Below are positions 7,723 through 17,135 of a DNA stretch of 64,000 nucleotides, piece after piece. The DNA lies in NCBI RefSeq assembly GCF_009858335.1, contig NZ_VMSE01000001.1:1550001-1614000 (forward strand). Direction: 5' to 3'. The notes below the pieces were generated by a model that was not told the origin of the DNA, ran no database searches, and saw nothing but the letters and a program-made list of their open reading frames with translations. A program made the position numbers and the translations under genes. How positions within the stretch are numbered: the stretch's first letter is position 1; every line of letters begins with the position of its first letter. The DNA is from Methylovorus glucosotrophus (lineage in GTDB: Bacteria; Pseudomonadota; Gammaproteobacteria; Burkholderiales; Methylophilaceae).

Positions 7723-10080
7723 TCAGGTACTGCTCAGCATGGCCATGGCGGCAATGCTGATGTCGGCAACCAGGATGCCGGTCAAGCGGCCAGTGTCATC
7801 CAGCATGGGCAGCGACACCGTCAGGCAGAAGTCCTCGGTGGCAGTCGACAGGTAAATGCTGGAGATATACGGCTTGAGGCTTTGCAGCACGACATTGGCA
7901 TAGGCTTGCGGGCTTCTGTCTACCCCGGCGCCGCCGGCCTTGATCTTGCCGTACATATTGGGGTTGATCCAGTTCGGATAGCGTTGCACGCCCTTGTCAT
8001 CCAGCTCAAACACCACCTCAAAGAACGGATATTCGGAGAAGCAGCTATCCAGGCAGTGGGCATCTTCGCTGCGGTGCCATGCCAGCAGTGATCGCAAGGC
8101 TTCCAGCGCCCGGCCCTGCCAGTCGGAATAATCCTCGGTTTCCGGCAGGATCAGTTGTGGCGGCTCATCTTCCACCACAATGATGCTGCCGATGTTGGAC
8201 TTGCCGATTTTCTTCAGCGTTGCCGCGCGCTCGGCGGCGGCCACGCTGTTGGACAAGCGCCCCTGCTTGCCATTGACCACGGCAATCGACACGCTCGCCA
8301 CCGGATGCTCCTTGCCATCTTCGGTCGTGAAGAAGCCGCGCTGCAAGTCGCTTTCGTCGTAAAGGTGTATCGCCAGGGTCTGGAAATGATGGATGACCGA
8401 CAGCAGCGTTTGCGGCAAGTCGGGATCGTAGTGATCCAGAATCAGCACAAAGTCATCGCCGCCAATATGGCCGACCAGCATGCCAACCCGGCCCTGGAAT
8501 TCCTGGCGCACGATTTCAGACAGCAGGCGGATCATGGCATCGCCACGGATAAAGCCATAGCGGTCGTTGTAGGCCTTGAAGTGATCAAGATCGATATATA
8601 CCAGCTCGGTGGTCGGATTGTTACGCAGACTGATATCCAGCGACTGGCGCAGCGTAGGCCCGGTGGTCAGCTGGCTCAATGGGTGCAGGCTACCGGTGCT
8701 GGTCTTGCGACTGATCAGTTGCGACAGGATTTCCAGCGGCTGCAGAATGCCGATGTAGGTGCCATCTTCATGCACCATCACCCAGGGTTCGACTTCACCG
8801 CGCTCCAGATACAAGCCGCGGGCCAGCATGCTGGTTGGCATGCGGTTGGTCACCATGCGCGGCAGTGGATCACAGTAATTGCTGAGCGCCAGGTTGCGAT
8901 AACTGAAGGCTTTGCCGCGCTTCAGCAGGCCAATCGGGCGCTGCCCATCCAGTACCACGGCCATGGCCACATCCGGAAATTCAAGAAAGGTCCGGCGGGC
9001 CTGATCTATCGGGGTATTGACGTCCATGGTCATGCCGCGCGTCACATATTCGGTAATGCGGAACTCATCCGGGATGTGCGAGCGGTGGGATTCATCGCGC
9101 GTGGGCAGCGAATTTACCGTGCTGACGGGCTTTTGCTGCGGCTTGGCGAAATAATAGCCCTGGGCATAGGTAAGCCCCAGATCCTGACAGTAGGTAATGT
9201 CTTCCACCCGCTCCAGCCCCTCGGCCACCACCGTGCACCCCAAGCGCTGCGCCATGGAAATGATGGCTTCCAGCAGCACCGTGCGTACACGGCTGCCCTG
9301 CGCCTCGTGCACAATGGCGCGGTCGATCTTGATAAAGTCGGCCCGCACGGCAGCCAGCGCACGCAGGCCGTTAAAGCCGGAACCCATGTCATCCAGCGCA
9401 ATACGCAGGCCATGGGTACGGATAATGTCGCAATACTTGGCAAGAAGCTCGGGCGAGACATCTTCGCTTTCCACAATCTCCACCACCACATCGCGCTGCT
9501 CGATGCCGAGCCGTGTCAGAGTTTCCAGCAAAGGTGGCAACCAGTCGTCCCGCATGATGGTTTGCGGAAGTACATTCACGAAGACTGGGATGCCTTTGGC
9601 TATCGAATTCGCCTTGCCGGCCAGTGCCAGCCGCTGGCAGACAATATCCAGCTCCATGGTGCGGCGCACCTGCCGTGCCAGCTGAAAGGCCTCTTCACCA
9701 TTCAGCAGGTGCCCATCGGGATCACGCAGCCGACACAGGGCTTCGTAGCCAAAAATCTTGCCATTCTGGCTGAAGTCGACGATGGGCTGAAAATGCATCT
9801 GCACATGCTGCTCAAGATCATCCAGCAACCAGGGGTAACGCCGGCGCGCATAAAAGGTGCGGAACGGCATGATGTCGGCCAGGGCAGCTTCCAGGCTGGC
9901 CGGATTATCGCTCTCGGCAAGGTAAACCAGCGCCTCATCCAGTGCGGCGGCCGGGTATTCCTTGGTGATGGCTTCCAGCTGCGCCAGCAAGGCGGCTTCG
10001 TCCGCACATTCAAAGGACGCAATGGCTTTGCCACCCGTGATATTCAGGGTTTGATAATGTGTATTGAGATAAAGCTTCAT
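7723..10080 (-). CDS. EAL-CBS-GGDEF protein with C-terminal PDC/Cache-like domain
   Basis: This 785-residue soluble c-di-GMP enzyme has no membrane segment. After an N-terminal helical region, the EAL phosphodiesterase domain (about 90–335) keeps YEALCR, VFVNVLP, VEIVESE, LDDMGSG, FIKID and AEGLE, so its metal and catalytic residues look intact. A CBS pair (about 345–465) follows. The GGDEF domain (about 475–640) has GGDDF as its signature, a permitted active variant. The tail (about 650–785; YPFFEVVFELDDKGVQRYPNW to LTGILVADISIAAMA) resembles a PDC/Cache sensor, normally found outside the cell. The protein may degrade and make c-di-GMP in response to ligands of the CBS or Cache domain. It is divergent from pilU. 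A paralogue lies at 33849–35708. Confidence 0.92.
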   Translation of the reverse strand: MKLYLNTHYQTLNITGGKAIASFECADEAALLAQLEAITKEYPAAALDEALVYLAESDNPASLEAALADIMPFRTFYARRRYPWLLDDLEQHVQMHFQPIVDFSQNGKIFGYEALCRLRDPDGHLLNGEEAFQLARQVRRTMELDIVCQRLALAGKANSIAKGIPVFVNVLPQTIMRDDWLPPLLETLTRLGIEQRDVVVEIVESEDVSPELLAKYCDIIRTHGLRIALDDMGSGFNGLRALAAVRADFIKIDRAIVHEAQGSRVRTVLLEAIISMAQRLGCTVVAEGLERVEDITYCQDLGLTYAQGYYFAKPQQKPVSTVNSLPTRDESHRSHIPDEFRITEYVTRGMTMDVNTPIDQARRTFLEFPDVAMAVVLDGQRPIGLLKRGKAFSYRNLALSNYCDPLPRMVTNRMPTSMLARGLYLERGEVEPWVMVHEDGTYIGILQPLEILSQLISRKTSTGSLHPLSQLTTGPTLRQSLDISLRNNPTTELVYIDLDHFKAYNDRYGFIRGDAMIRLLSEIVRQEFQGRVGMLVGHIGGDDFVLILDHYDPDLPQTLLSVIHHFQTLAIHLYDESDLQRGFFTTEDGKEHPVASVSIAVVNGKQGRLSNSVAAAERAATLKKIGKSNIGSIIVVEDEPPQLILPETEDYSDWQGRALEALRSLLAWHRSEDAHCLDSCFSEYPFFEVVFELDDKGVQRYPNWINPNMYGKIKAGGAGVDRSPQAYANVVLQSLKPYISSIYLSTATEDFCLTVSLPMLDDTGRLTGILVADISIAAMAMLSST

Positions 10081-10303
10081 AGATGAGGTCGTTGTGAAAT
10101 CCCGGTTGGTTAATGCAAGCCTTGTGCCATCCCCGGCATGTGCTGAATGCCCGTTTATGGGCCCTGGGAATCGTCAGTCTGCCAGCATCGCGTGCATGGC
10201 GAAGTATAGCGCACCATTATCGCGCAACTGCATTTTGTCATCTCGAATTTCGCTGGCGTCGCCTTATGGTAAAGTAGGCCGATTACACGCTCAGGGGAGG
10301 ACT

Positions 10304-11392
10304 ATGGCAGCCATTGATATCACGCCGGTTTTGCGTTTCATGGTCGATAAAAACGGATCAGATCTTTTCTTCAGCACGGGTACCCCTATCCATATCGAGA
10401 TTGAGGGCAAAACCGTGCCGGTGAACACGCAGGTGATGGCGCCCGGCATGGTAAAAGAGGTGGCCTATGCCCTGATGTCCCCCGAGCAGATCAAGGAATT
10501 TGAAGCCACGCTGGAAATGAACTTTGCCTATAGCGTGGATGAAATCGAAGATGCGCGTTTCCGCGTCAATATCTTTCGCCAGCGTGGCGATGTCGCCATC
10601 GTCATTCGCTGTATCAAGGCGCTGATTCCCACATTTGAAGCGCTGGGGCTGCCGCCTATCCTGAAAGAGCTGATCATGAAGCCACGCGGCCTGGTGCTGG
10701 TCGTGGGTTCTACCGGGTCTGGCAAATCCACCACGCTCGCTTCCATGATCGACTACCGCAATGAAAATACCACCGGCCATATCCTGACGCTGGAAGACCC
10801 GATCGAATTCATCCACAAGCACAAAAAATCCATCGTCGATCAGCGCGAAATCGGCATTGATACGCTGTCTTTTGACAATGGCCTGAAAAACGCCATGCGG
10901 CAGGCGCCGGATGTGATTCTGATAGGGGAAATTCGCGACATGGAAACCATGAAGCACGCCATGGCCTACTCCGAAACCGGGCACTTGTGCCTGGCTACCT
11001 TGCATGCCAACAACGCCAACCAGGCCATTGAGCGCATCATTTCCTTCTTCCCGCCCGAGGGTAAAGCCGGTTTGCTGCTGGGGCTTTCCATGAATCTGGT
11101 GGCCATTGTTTCGCAGCGCCTGATCCCGGGCAAGCTGACCAAACGCGCAGCGGCTATCGAGGTGTTGATCAACACGCCTTATATCTCCGAGCTGATCCAG
11201 AAATCCAAGCTGGAAGAGATCAAGGATGTCATGGCGGACAACAACGATATCGGCATGTGCACTTTCGACCAGTCGCTATTCCGCTTGTACAGCAACGACA
11301 GGATCACCGAGGAAAATGCGCTGGCAAATGCCGATTCCCGCAATGACCTGTCCTTGCGCATCCGGTTTGCGGATGAGTCCGAGGAATCCTGA
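10304..11392 (+). CDS. pilU: Type IV pilus retraction ATPase PilU
   Basis: This 362-residue secretion-type ATPase assists PilT in depolymerising type IV pili. It shows the Walker A GSTGSGKSTT, the Asp box around LEDPIEF, Walker B VILIGEIRDMET and the His box HLCLATLHANNANQAIER. The opening FMVDKNGSDLFF and the ending FDQSLFRLYSNDRITEENALANADSRNDL match PilU better than PilT. The ATG at 10304 is chosen over a start 210 bases upstream because a GGGGAGGA ribosome-binding site sits just before it and the N-terminus then matches the family. No other pilus gene is in the window. The divergent neighbour is a c-di-GMP enzyme, and type IV pilus activity is commonly c-di-GMP controlled. Confidence 0.88.
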   Translation: MAAIDITPVLRFMVDKNGSDLFFSTGTPIHIEIEGKTVPVNTQVMAPGMVKEVAYALMSPEQIKEFEATLEMNFAYSVDEIEDARFRVNIFRQRGDVAIVIRCIKALIPTFEALGLPPILKELIMKPRGLVLVVGSTGSGKSTTLASMIDYRNENTTGHILTLEDPIEFIHKHKKSIVDQREIGIDTLSFDNGLKNAMRQAPDVILIGEIRDMETMKHAMAYSETGHLCLATLHANNANQAIERIISFFPPEGKAGLLLGLSMNLVAIVSQRLIPGKLTKRAAAIEVLINTPYISELIQKSKLEEIKDVMADNNDIGMCTFDQSLFRLYSNDRITEENALANADSRNDLSLRIRFADESEES

Positions 11393-11491
11393 GCTTAATC
11401 AGGCTTTACATTTTTTTGCCTGTGGAGCCCCTGTCGGGGCAGGCTGAGCGCGCTATAGTGGTGCCGTTCTGTTACCCCGACGATTCCACGC

Positions 11492-12289
11492 ATGTGCACT
11501 ACCCGCGCTTTCTCCGGCTTACGCCGCAAACTGCTTGCTTTTCTGCTGACCGCGCCAATGGCAGGCCGCGCCATATGGGCGAGCGCCAGTAACAATATCA
11601 CCTGCATCGCCAAGCCCGAGCGCACGGAAGGCCCGTATTTTGTCGATCATCAGCTGAATCGCAGGGATATACGCCTTGATCCTGTCACACATCTGTTCAG
11701 CCCCGGTGTACCGCTGATATTGAGCATAGACCTGCTGAATCTGGCCCAGCACAGCTGCGAGCCGCTGGCGGGCGCCACTGTCGATGTGTGGCATTGCGAC
11801 GCACAGGGGGTGTACTCAGGGGTGAGTGACATGAATACGCTGGGCAAGAAGTTTTTGCGCGGGTATCAGGTATCAGATCAGGCTGGGAGCGTGACCTTCA
11901 AAACCATCTATCCCGGCTGGTATTCTGGCCGGGCCGTGCATGTCCACTTCAAGGTACGTACCCAGAACAGCGTGGGGGCAAGTTACGAATTTACTTCGCA
12001 ACTGTTTTTTGATGACAGGCTGAGCGATGCTGTTTTTCAGCATGCGCCATACAAACGGCCCAAGCCACGCGACACGCGCAATACGCGTGACATACATTAT
12101 GGCAAAGATGGCAACCAGCTACTGTTGTCGCCGATAGAAAAGGCAGATGGCTATCATGCCAACATCACTGTGGCTCTGGACTTGAGCGATGACAAGGTCG
12201 GCGCTCCCGATGGGTTCAGCATGCCACTGGGCCCGGATGGTCGTCCTATGCCGCCTCCGCCCGGGCTGCGGCCACCGCAGCGAGGATAA
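11492..12289 (+). CDS. Exported intradiol ring-cleavage dioxygenase family protein
   Basis: This 265-residue protein opens with a twin-arginine/hydrophobic leader (LRRKLLAFLLTAPMAG), suggesting export, possibly through Tat. The mature part carries the intradiol dioxygenase fold: RTEGPYFVD, GATVDVWHCDAQGVYSGV and GWYSGRAVHVHFKVR. The four expected non-haem Fe(III) ligands, two Tyr (in GVYSG and GWYSG) and two His (in VHVHF), are all present. The family splits catechol-type rings between the hydroxyls, but exported members are poorly characterised and the substrate is unknown. The C-terminus is Pro/Gly-rich. Its 3' end overlaps the convergent DMT transporter gene by 44 bases. Confidence 0.85.
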   Translation: MCTTRAFSGLRRKLLAFLLTAPMAGRAIWASASNNITCIAKPERTEGPYFVDHQLNRRDIRLDPVTHLFSPGVPLILSIDLLNLAQHSCEPLAGATVDVWHCDAQGVYSGVSDMNTLGKKFLRGYQVSDQAGSVTFKTIYPGWYSGRAVHVHFKVRTQNSVGASYEFTSQLFFDDRLSDAVFQHAPYKRPKPRDTRNTRDIHYGKDGNQLLLSPIEKADGYHANITVALDLSDDKVGAPDGFSMPLGPDGRPMPPPPGLRPPQRG

Positions 12290-13124
12290 TCAGCCCGCCC
12301 CCCAGCCACTCGTTCCATTGCATGGTTTCGCCAGCCCAGTAATACGACGCCACCGCGGCCACTACCAGTTCAAACAGGAAAAGCACGGACGCCCGGGTAA
12401 CGGGTATATGGGTGATGCCATATTGCACAAACAGGGTCGCCGCCATCAGCAACAGCGAAATCAGGCCCATGATCAGCCAGCTAGTGAGACTGAAAGTCGC
12501 GGGTGTCGGGAATGCCAGAGGCTGAAACGGCAGAAACACCAGACACATGCCGATCACCCCCACCCATACCGCCATCGACTTGGCGACGATGCTCAAATGC
12601 GCCGACTTGCGCGTAATGACATTGGTCAGCGCGAAGCCAATACCGGAAGACAGCCCCAGCCAGTCAGCGCGACTACTCGGCAGCGGCCATTCTCCAGGCT
12701 GCCAGAGCATGATGAATGCACCGGTCAGCGATACTGCTATCACCGCCAACCGCTTGGCATCCACCCGCTCCTTCAACCAGAAATGCGCCAGAATCAACGT
12801 CCACAATGGGGAAAGATAAAACAGCAGCATGACGCGCATCACTTCGCCATCAATGACCGCCAATACATAACTCAGATTGGTCCAGCCTGCGACCAGGCAC
12901 AACCAGAAAATACTGGCAGGCTGCTTGAACAGCCCGCGCCAGTGCCGTCCGAACAAGAGTGCCGCCAGAAAAACCGTCAGGCTATAGGTATAAAAGCTGG
13001 AAGCCACGCCAGAGACGCCTGCCTCCTGCATGAGGCGATAGGGATACCAGACCACACCCCAACAGAGGGCGCCAAACAGCAAGCCTGCGCTTGCGATGGT
13101 TTGTGTTGTTTTTTGCGATACCAC
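12246..13124 (-). CDS. DMT superfamily (EamA) transporter
   Basis: This is a 292-residue inner-membrane protein with about ten hydrophobic segments arranged as two EamA repeats. The first starts at ASAGLLFGALCWGVVWYPYR and the second at LSSGIGFALTNVITRK. The conserved end of the second repeat is SVLFLFELVVAAVASYYWAGETMQWNEWLGGGLII. Members export amino acids or other metabolites; the substrate cannot be deduced. The gene is divergent from dapC, 82 bases away, and overlaps the 3' end of the dioxygenase gene. Confidence 0.9.
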   Translation of the reverse strand: MVSQKTTQTIASAGLLFGALCWGVVWYPYRLMQEAGVSGVASSFYTYSLTVFLAALLFGRHWRGLFKQPASIFWLCLVAGWTNLSYVLAVIDGEVMRVMLLFYLSPLWTLILAHFWLKERVDAKRLAVIAVSLTGAFIMLWQPGEWPLPSSRADWLGLSSGIGFALTNVITRKSAHLSIVAKSMAVWVGVIGMCLVFLPFQPLAFPTPATFSLTSWLIMGLISLLLMAATLFVQYGITHIPVTRASVLFLFELVVAAVASYYWAGETMQWNEWLGGGLIILAAVAAARAEAA

Positions 13125-13206
13125 AGAACGTCTTTTCTTGAAGTTAAGCCGCCATTTGGCTGGCTGCCGCAGCCCAAGCCCGGCGGACTTGCGTTAAAAT
13201 ATACGA

Positions 13207-14388
13207 ATGAATCCAAACCTGAATAAATTACAGCCCTACCCTTTTCAGCGACTGCGCGACCTGTTTGCCGGCATCAAGCCCAATCCGGACTATAGCCCCG
13301 TCAATCTTTCTATCGGCGAGCCCAAGCACGCGACGCCTGCGCTGATTCAGCAAGCCCTGGTGGACAATCTGGCCGGGCTGGCCAATTATCCCACAACTCT
13401 GGGGGTGCCCGCCCTGCGTGAAGCCATTGCGGCGTGGTTAAGCCGTCGCTATGGCATCCCGTTGATGAATCCCGAAACGGAAATCGTGCCGGTCAACGGT
13501 AGCCGCGAAGCCTTGTTTGCCTTTGCTCAAGCGGTGATCGATAACAGTCGGCCAGCGCCAGTGGTGGTCTGCCCCAATCCGTTTTACCAGATTTATGAAG
13601 GAGCCGCCTTCTTGGCAGGCGCCGAACCGTATTTCCTGAATACGCTGCCCGAAAACGACTTTGCCATGGATCTGGAAAGCGTGCCGGAAAGCGTGTGGCT
13701 GCGTACCCAGCTCTTGTACTTGTGCTCGCCGGGCAATCCCACGGGCAAGGTGATGTCGCTGGAGCAATGGAAGCTGGCCTTTATGCTCTCGGATCGCTAT
13801 GGCTTTACCATTGCTGCCGACGAATGCTACTCGGAAATCTATTTCACGGAAGGTGAAGCGCCGCTTGGTGCTTTGCAGGCCGCCCATCTGCTGGGACGTG
13901 ATTTCAGCCGGCTGGTGATTTTCAGCTCATTGTCCAAGCGCTCCAATGTGCCGGGCATGCGTTCGGGCTTCGTAGCGGGCGATGCCACCATTCTTGAGAA
14001 ATTCCTGCTGTACCGCACCTACCATGGTTGCGCCATGAGCCCTGCGGTGCAGGCCGCCAGCGTTGCCGCCTGGAATGATGAAGTGCATGTGCAGGAAAAC
14101 CGCCGCCTGTACGCCGAAAAGTTTGATCAGGTAACCCCGTTGCTGCAAGGTGCCATGGAAACTTCGCGGCCAGATGCTGCGTTTTATCTGTGGGCAAAAA
14201 CAGATGGCAGCGATACCGACCTGGCCATTCGCCTGTATCGTGACCTGAATATCACGGTGCTACCGGGTAGCTTCCTGGCGCGCGAGGCGCATGGCATCAA
14301 TCCCGGCAAGGGTTTCATTCGCATGGCGCTGGTGGCCTCTTTGCAAGAATGCCTGGACGCAGCCAAGCGCATACAATCGCTCAGCTAG
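13207..14388 (+). CDS. dapC: Succinyldiaminopimelate transaminase
   Basis: This 393-residue PLP-dependent class I aminotransferase acts in the succinylase branch of lysine/diaminopimelate synthesis, converting N-succinyl-2-amino-6-ketopimelate. The N-terminus MNPNLNKLQPYPFQRLRDLF and NLSIGEPKHATP are typical of DapC. The PLP lysine is in FSSLSKRSNVPGMRSGF. The ATG at 13207 has no visible Shine-Dalgarno sequence. A TAAAAT box ends only eight bases before it, so the message may have a very short leader. The start choice rests on homology to the family. Confidence 0.92.
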   Translation: MNPNLNKLQPYPFQRLRDLFAGIKPNPDYSPVNLSIGEPKHATPALIQQALVDNLAGLANYPTTLGVPALREAIAAWLSRRYGIPLMNPETEIVPVNGSREALFAFAQAVIDNSRPAPVVVCPNPFYQIYEGAAFLAGAEPYFLNTLPENDFAMDLESVPESVWLRTQLLYLCSPGNPTGKVMSLEQWKLAFMLSDRYGFTIAADECYSEIYFTEGEAPLGALQAAHLLGRDFSRLVIFSSLSKRSNVPGMRSGFVAGDATILEKFLLYRTYHGCAMSPAVQAASVAAWNDEVHVQENRRLYAEKFDQVTPLLQGAMETSRPDAAFYLWAKTDGSDTDLAIRLYRDLNITVLPGSFLAREAHGINPGKGFIRMALVASLQECLDAAKRIQSLS

Positions 14389-14402
14389 CCCCCAAGCACC
14401 CT

Positions 14403-14430
14403 ACCTGATTTCGTATAATCGGTATCAGGT
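14403..14430. repeat. Inverted repeat between dapC and miaA 3' ends
   Basis: ACCTGAT and ATCAGGT form a 7-base inverted repeat around a 14-base spacer, between the convergent dapC and miaA genes. It includes the end of miaA. It has no U-run and may be only a weak terminator. Confidence 0.3.
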
Positions 14431-15381
14431 TCCCACCGCAAGAAACTGATTAATTGTAGAAAAAACCTTGGCCTCAAGATCAGGGGCCAGGCAATCCACC
14501 TCGACCGTATCCTGCATGCCACGCAACCAGGTAAGCTGGCGTTTGGCCAGTTGCCGGGTGGCGATGATGCCTTTTTCACGCATGGTGAAATGGTCGATCT
14601 GCTGATCCAGGTACTCCCACACCTGCCGATAGCCTACGCACCGCATGGAGGGCAGCCCAAGATGCAAGGCGGGATATTTCTGGCGCAGATGCTCCACTTC
14701 GGCAATCAGGCCCTGTTGCAGCATCAGGTCAAAGCGCTCGGCAATACGTGCATGCAGCACGCTCCGATCAGACGGCACCAGCGCCAGCTTGAGCAGGCGG
14801 TAAGGGAAGGTGCTGCCGTTATCGTCGACAAACAAGGCCGACATGGGGCCACCACTTAACTCGCAGACTTCCAGAGCGCGCTGTATGCGCTGCGAATCCG
14901 TAGGTTTCAATCTAGCAGCGGTTTCCGGATCCAGGGTTGCCAGGCGCGCATGCATGGCAGGCCAGCCCAGCACAGCGGCCTCTTCATCCAGGCGCTGCCG
15001 CAGATCGGCATCCGCTTGCGGCAGATTATTAAGCCCCTCCTGCAAGGCTTTGAAATACAACATGGTGCCACCCACCAGCAGCGGTATACGGCCACGCTCC
15101 GTAATCTCGGCCATCAGTTGCAAGGCATCGTGGCGAAAATGCGCCGCGGAATACGATTGCAAAGGACTAATCACGTCAAGAAGATGGTGTGGCGCCTGCT
15201 TTAAAGTCGCGGCATCCGGCTTGGCGCTACCAATGTCCATATCCTGATAAACCAGCGCTGAGTCCACACTGATCAACTCTACCGGCAGCTGCTGGGCAAG
15301 GGCGACAGCCAGACCGGTTTTGCCGCTGGCGGTGGGACCCATCAGAAAGATGGCTGGCGGAAGTGCGAGCGGCTCGCTCAT
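14425..15381 (-). CDS. miaA: tRNA dimethylallyltransferase
   Basis: This 318-residue enzyme adds a dimethylallyl group to N6 of A37 in tRNAs reading UNN codons. The P-loop is [17 protein letters not shown], followed by [19 protein letters not shown] (substrate Asp and RNA contacts) and [37 protein letters not shown] and [13 protein letters not shown] are further family blocks. It is the last gene of a minus-strand run mutL–DUF817–thiD–miaA. In many proteobacteria miaA directly follows mutL, so two genes appear to have been inserted here. Confidence 0.96.
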   Translation of the reverse strand: MSEPLALPPAIFLMGPTASGKTGLAVALAQQLPVELISVDSALVYQDMDIGSAKPDAATLKQAPHHLLDVISPLQSYSAAHFRHDALQLMAEITERGRIPLLVGGTMLYFKALQEGLNNLPQADADLRQRLDEEAAVLGWPAMHARLATLDPETAARLKPTDSQRIQRALEVCELSGGPMSALFVDDNGSTFPYRLLKLALVPSDRSVLHARIAERFDLMLQQGLIAEVEHLRQKYPALHLGLPSMRCVGYRQVWEYLDQQIDHFTMREKGIIATRQLAKRQLTWLRGMQDTVEVDCLAPDLEAKVFSTINQFLAVGT

Positions 15382-15388
15382 GCCAACC

Positions 15389-15408
15389 TGCGCATGCGTA
15401 CATGCGCA
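15389..15408. repeat. Hairpin just upstream of miaA
   Basis: TGCGCATG and CATGCGCA form an 8-base stem with a four-base loop. It starts eight bases before the miaA start codon on the transcribed (minus) strand, so it could limit ribosome access if transcribed. The rest of the 94-base spacer to thiD is AT-rich with no gene. Confidence 0.4.
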
Positions 15409-15475
15409 TCAATGAAATCCATGTGGGACAGGTTATTAATTACAATCAACATGAATAATAATTCTTAACTTATTG

Positions 15476-16312
15476 TTATTTATTTAACTTTATTTTCATT
15501 TCAACCGGTGAGTATCCATGATTCATGGGACCGGTGCCTTGGCCTATCTTCACCGCTGCGCCGGCCGCAATGGCCTGCATTACGTAATCTCTGGCCGCAA
15601 CCACCGCTTGTGGCAAGCTTTCGCCCAAGCCCAGAAAGGCAGCAATCGCCGATGAAAGCGTGCAACCAGCGCCATGCAGATTCAAGGTGACGATACGGGG
15701 CGAGCGCATGACCAGCGGCTCGCCACCCTTTTCCTGAAAAATATCCACCACGTCGTGCCCCGGCATATGGCCACCTTTCACCAGCACCGCGCGTGCACCC
15801 AGCTGCAAAAGATCGGAGGCAGCCTGCAGCATGTCATCCTGCGTCAGCAATGGTCGTCCCAGTAGCATGGCGGCTTCGTCCAGATTGGGCGTCACCACGC
15901 TAGCCCGCGGGAATAACTCACGCACCAGGGTTTGCACGGCCTCATCGCTGATCAGCCGGGCGCCATTCGCCGCCGCCATGACCGGATCCAGCACTATCTG
16001 CGACAAGCCATGATCATCCAGCGCCTGCGCCACGGTGATGACGACCTCAGGCGCATGCAGCATGCCGATCTTTACCGCATCCACGCCTATATCCTCCACC
16101 ACCGCGTCAATTTGCGCGCGCAGGATATCCTGCGGCACGCCATGAATCGCACGTACGCCACAGGTATTCTGCGCTGTGAGTGCGGTGATGGCTGTCATGC
16201 CATAACAACCCAGCGCCGAGAAGGTCTTGAGGTCCGCCTGTATGCCCGCCCCGCCGCCGCTATCGGAGCCGGCGATGGAGAGTATACGGGGATAGGTGTA
16301 ATGCGTTTTCAC
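15476..16312 (-). CDS. thiD: Hydroxymethylpyrimidine/phosphomethylpyrimidine kinase
   Basis: This 278-residue ribokinase-fold enzyme phosphorylates HMP and HMP-P in thiamine synthesis. [20 protein letters not shown] and [17 protein letters not shown] are the defining N-terminal blocks. [10 protein letters not shown] and the anion-hole/catalytic segment [21 protein letters not shown] (Cys in place of the usual Asp neighbourhood GTGC) follow. The start codon overlaps the stop of the DUF817 gene by four bases (ATGA), indicating coupled translation. No thiamine riboswitch or other thi gene is visible nearby. Confidence 0.94.
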   Translation of the reverse strand: MKTHYTYPRILSIAGSDSGGGAGIQADLKTFSALGCYGMTAITALTAQNTCGVRAIHGVPQDILRAQIDAVVEDIGVDAVKIGMLHAPEVVITVAQALDDHGLSQIVLDPVMAAANGARLISDEAVQTLVRELFPRASVVTPNLDEAAMLLGRPLLTQDDMLQAASDLLQLGARAVLVKGGHMPGHDVVDIFQEKGGEPLVMRSPRIVTLNLHGAGCTLSSAIAAFLGLGESLPQAVVAARDYVMQAIAAGAAVKIGQGTGPMNHGYSPVEMKIKLNK

Positions 16313-17133
16313 AGGGGTGTATCCATGGACGTTGCATGCTCAACTTTCCCAGACGGTATTGTTAAGCGTACAAATTTTGGTTTATGTACAAAAGAAACGA
16401 GCACAAAACTAAGCATCATCAGCAGATACCAAGCCAGCAATTTGCTTGGTGACACCATGTGCCATTGTGAGGATTGATCAGGATAAACCCAGGCACGGCT
16501 GTAGGTGCCAATATTTTCGCCAAACCAAATGAACAAAGCGACCAATAGCCAGCCAAGCAATAAGGGCATGCGCCTGTATACCTGATCAACCTTGAAATAA
16601 ATGTAAGTTCTGCCAAAAAGAATCACGCTGGCCGCCAGCAATATCCATCGAAGATCATAGAAATAATGATGGGTGAAAAAATTAATATAAATCAGGACAA
16701 CCAGAACAACAGGCTTCCATGCCTCAGGATACGCCGAGTATCTGAATTCAAAAATCCGCCAGATGCGCGCCAGATAACTCCCTACAGCGCTATACATGAA
16801 CCCGGCAAACAAGGGAAAATTACCGATCCCAAAATAAAAAGCTTCGGGATAATGCCATGAGCCTATGGCATCAGATGTTTTAAATAACTCCATGCCGGTG
16901 GCCACACAATGAAACAGCACAATCACAATAGCTTCTTTGGGCGTTTCAAACTTGAACCCAAGCAAAAAAAGCTGGAATGCTACCGCAGCCAAAAAGAGGA
17001 AATCATACCGAGGGAGTGAAAATGGATACCAGTAATTAGTAAGGAAAATCAAGCCGAGCAAATATCCCCCGAACATGCATGCGTATGCCTGCTTAAGGCC
17101 GAATAACCAGAACTCGCGGAGAAAGCGATGCAT
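16309..17133 (-). CDS. DUF817 family integral membrane protein
   Basis: This 274-residue protein has about seven to eight hydrophobic helices. The family signature is seen in [40 protein letters not shown] and [22 protein letters not shown]. The function of DUF817 is unknown. Its bases are clearly AT-richer than its neighbours: 16621–16680 holds 25 G+C of 60, while 17161–17220 in mutL holds 39 of 60. It lies two bases after mutL and overlaps thiD by four, so it is translated as part of that operon. Composition and position suggest later acquisition. Confidence 0.85.
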   Translation of the reverse strand: MHRFLREFWLFGLKQAYACMFGGYLLGLIFLTNYWYPFSLPRYDFLFLAAVAFQLFLLGFKFETPKEAIVIVLFHCVATGMELFKTSDAIGSWHYPEAFYFGIGNFPLFAGFMYSAVGSYLARIWRIFEFRYSAYPEAWKPVVLVVLIYINFFTHHYFYDLRWILLAASVILFGRTYIYFKVDQVYRRMPLLLGWLLVALFIWFGENIGTYSRAWVYPDQSSQWHMVSPSKLLAWYLLMMLSFVLVSFVHKPKFVRLTIPSGKVEHATSMDTPL

Positions 17134-17135
17134 GC

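Noticed and set aside
8155-10086. A 643-codon open frame antisense to the first EAL-CBS-GGDEF gene
   Set aside because: It mirrors a real gene with strong domain motifs. The translation is His/Gln-rich with no recognisable fold, as expected for an antisense frame in GC-rich DNA.
10094-10303. A 70-residue N-terminal extension of PilU
   Set aside because: The extension has no family similarity, and a strong ribosome-binding site directly precedes the ATG at 10304.
11426-11440. GC hairpin after pilU as a terminator
   Set aside because: GCCCC-TGTC-GGGGC forms a short stem, but no U-run follows on the plus strand, so I did not list it as a terminator.
15382-15475. A thiamine (TPP) riboswitch near thiD
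   Set aside because: The spacers on both sides of thiD are short or overlapping, and the conserved THI-box segments are not visible.
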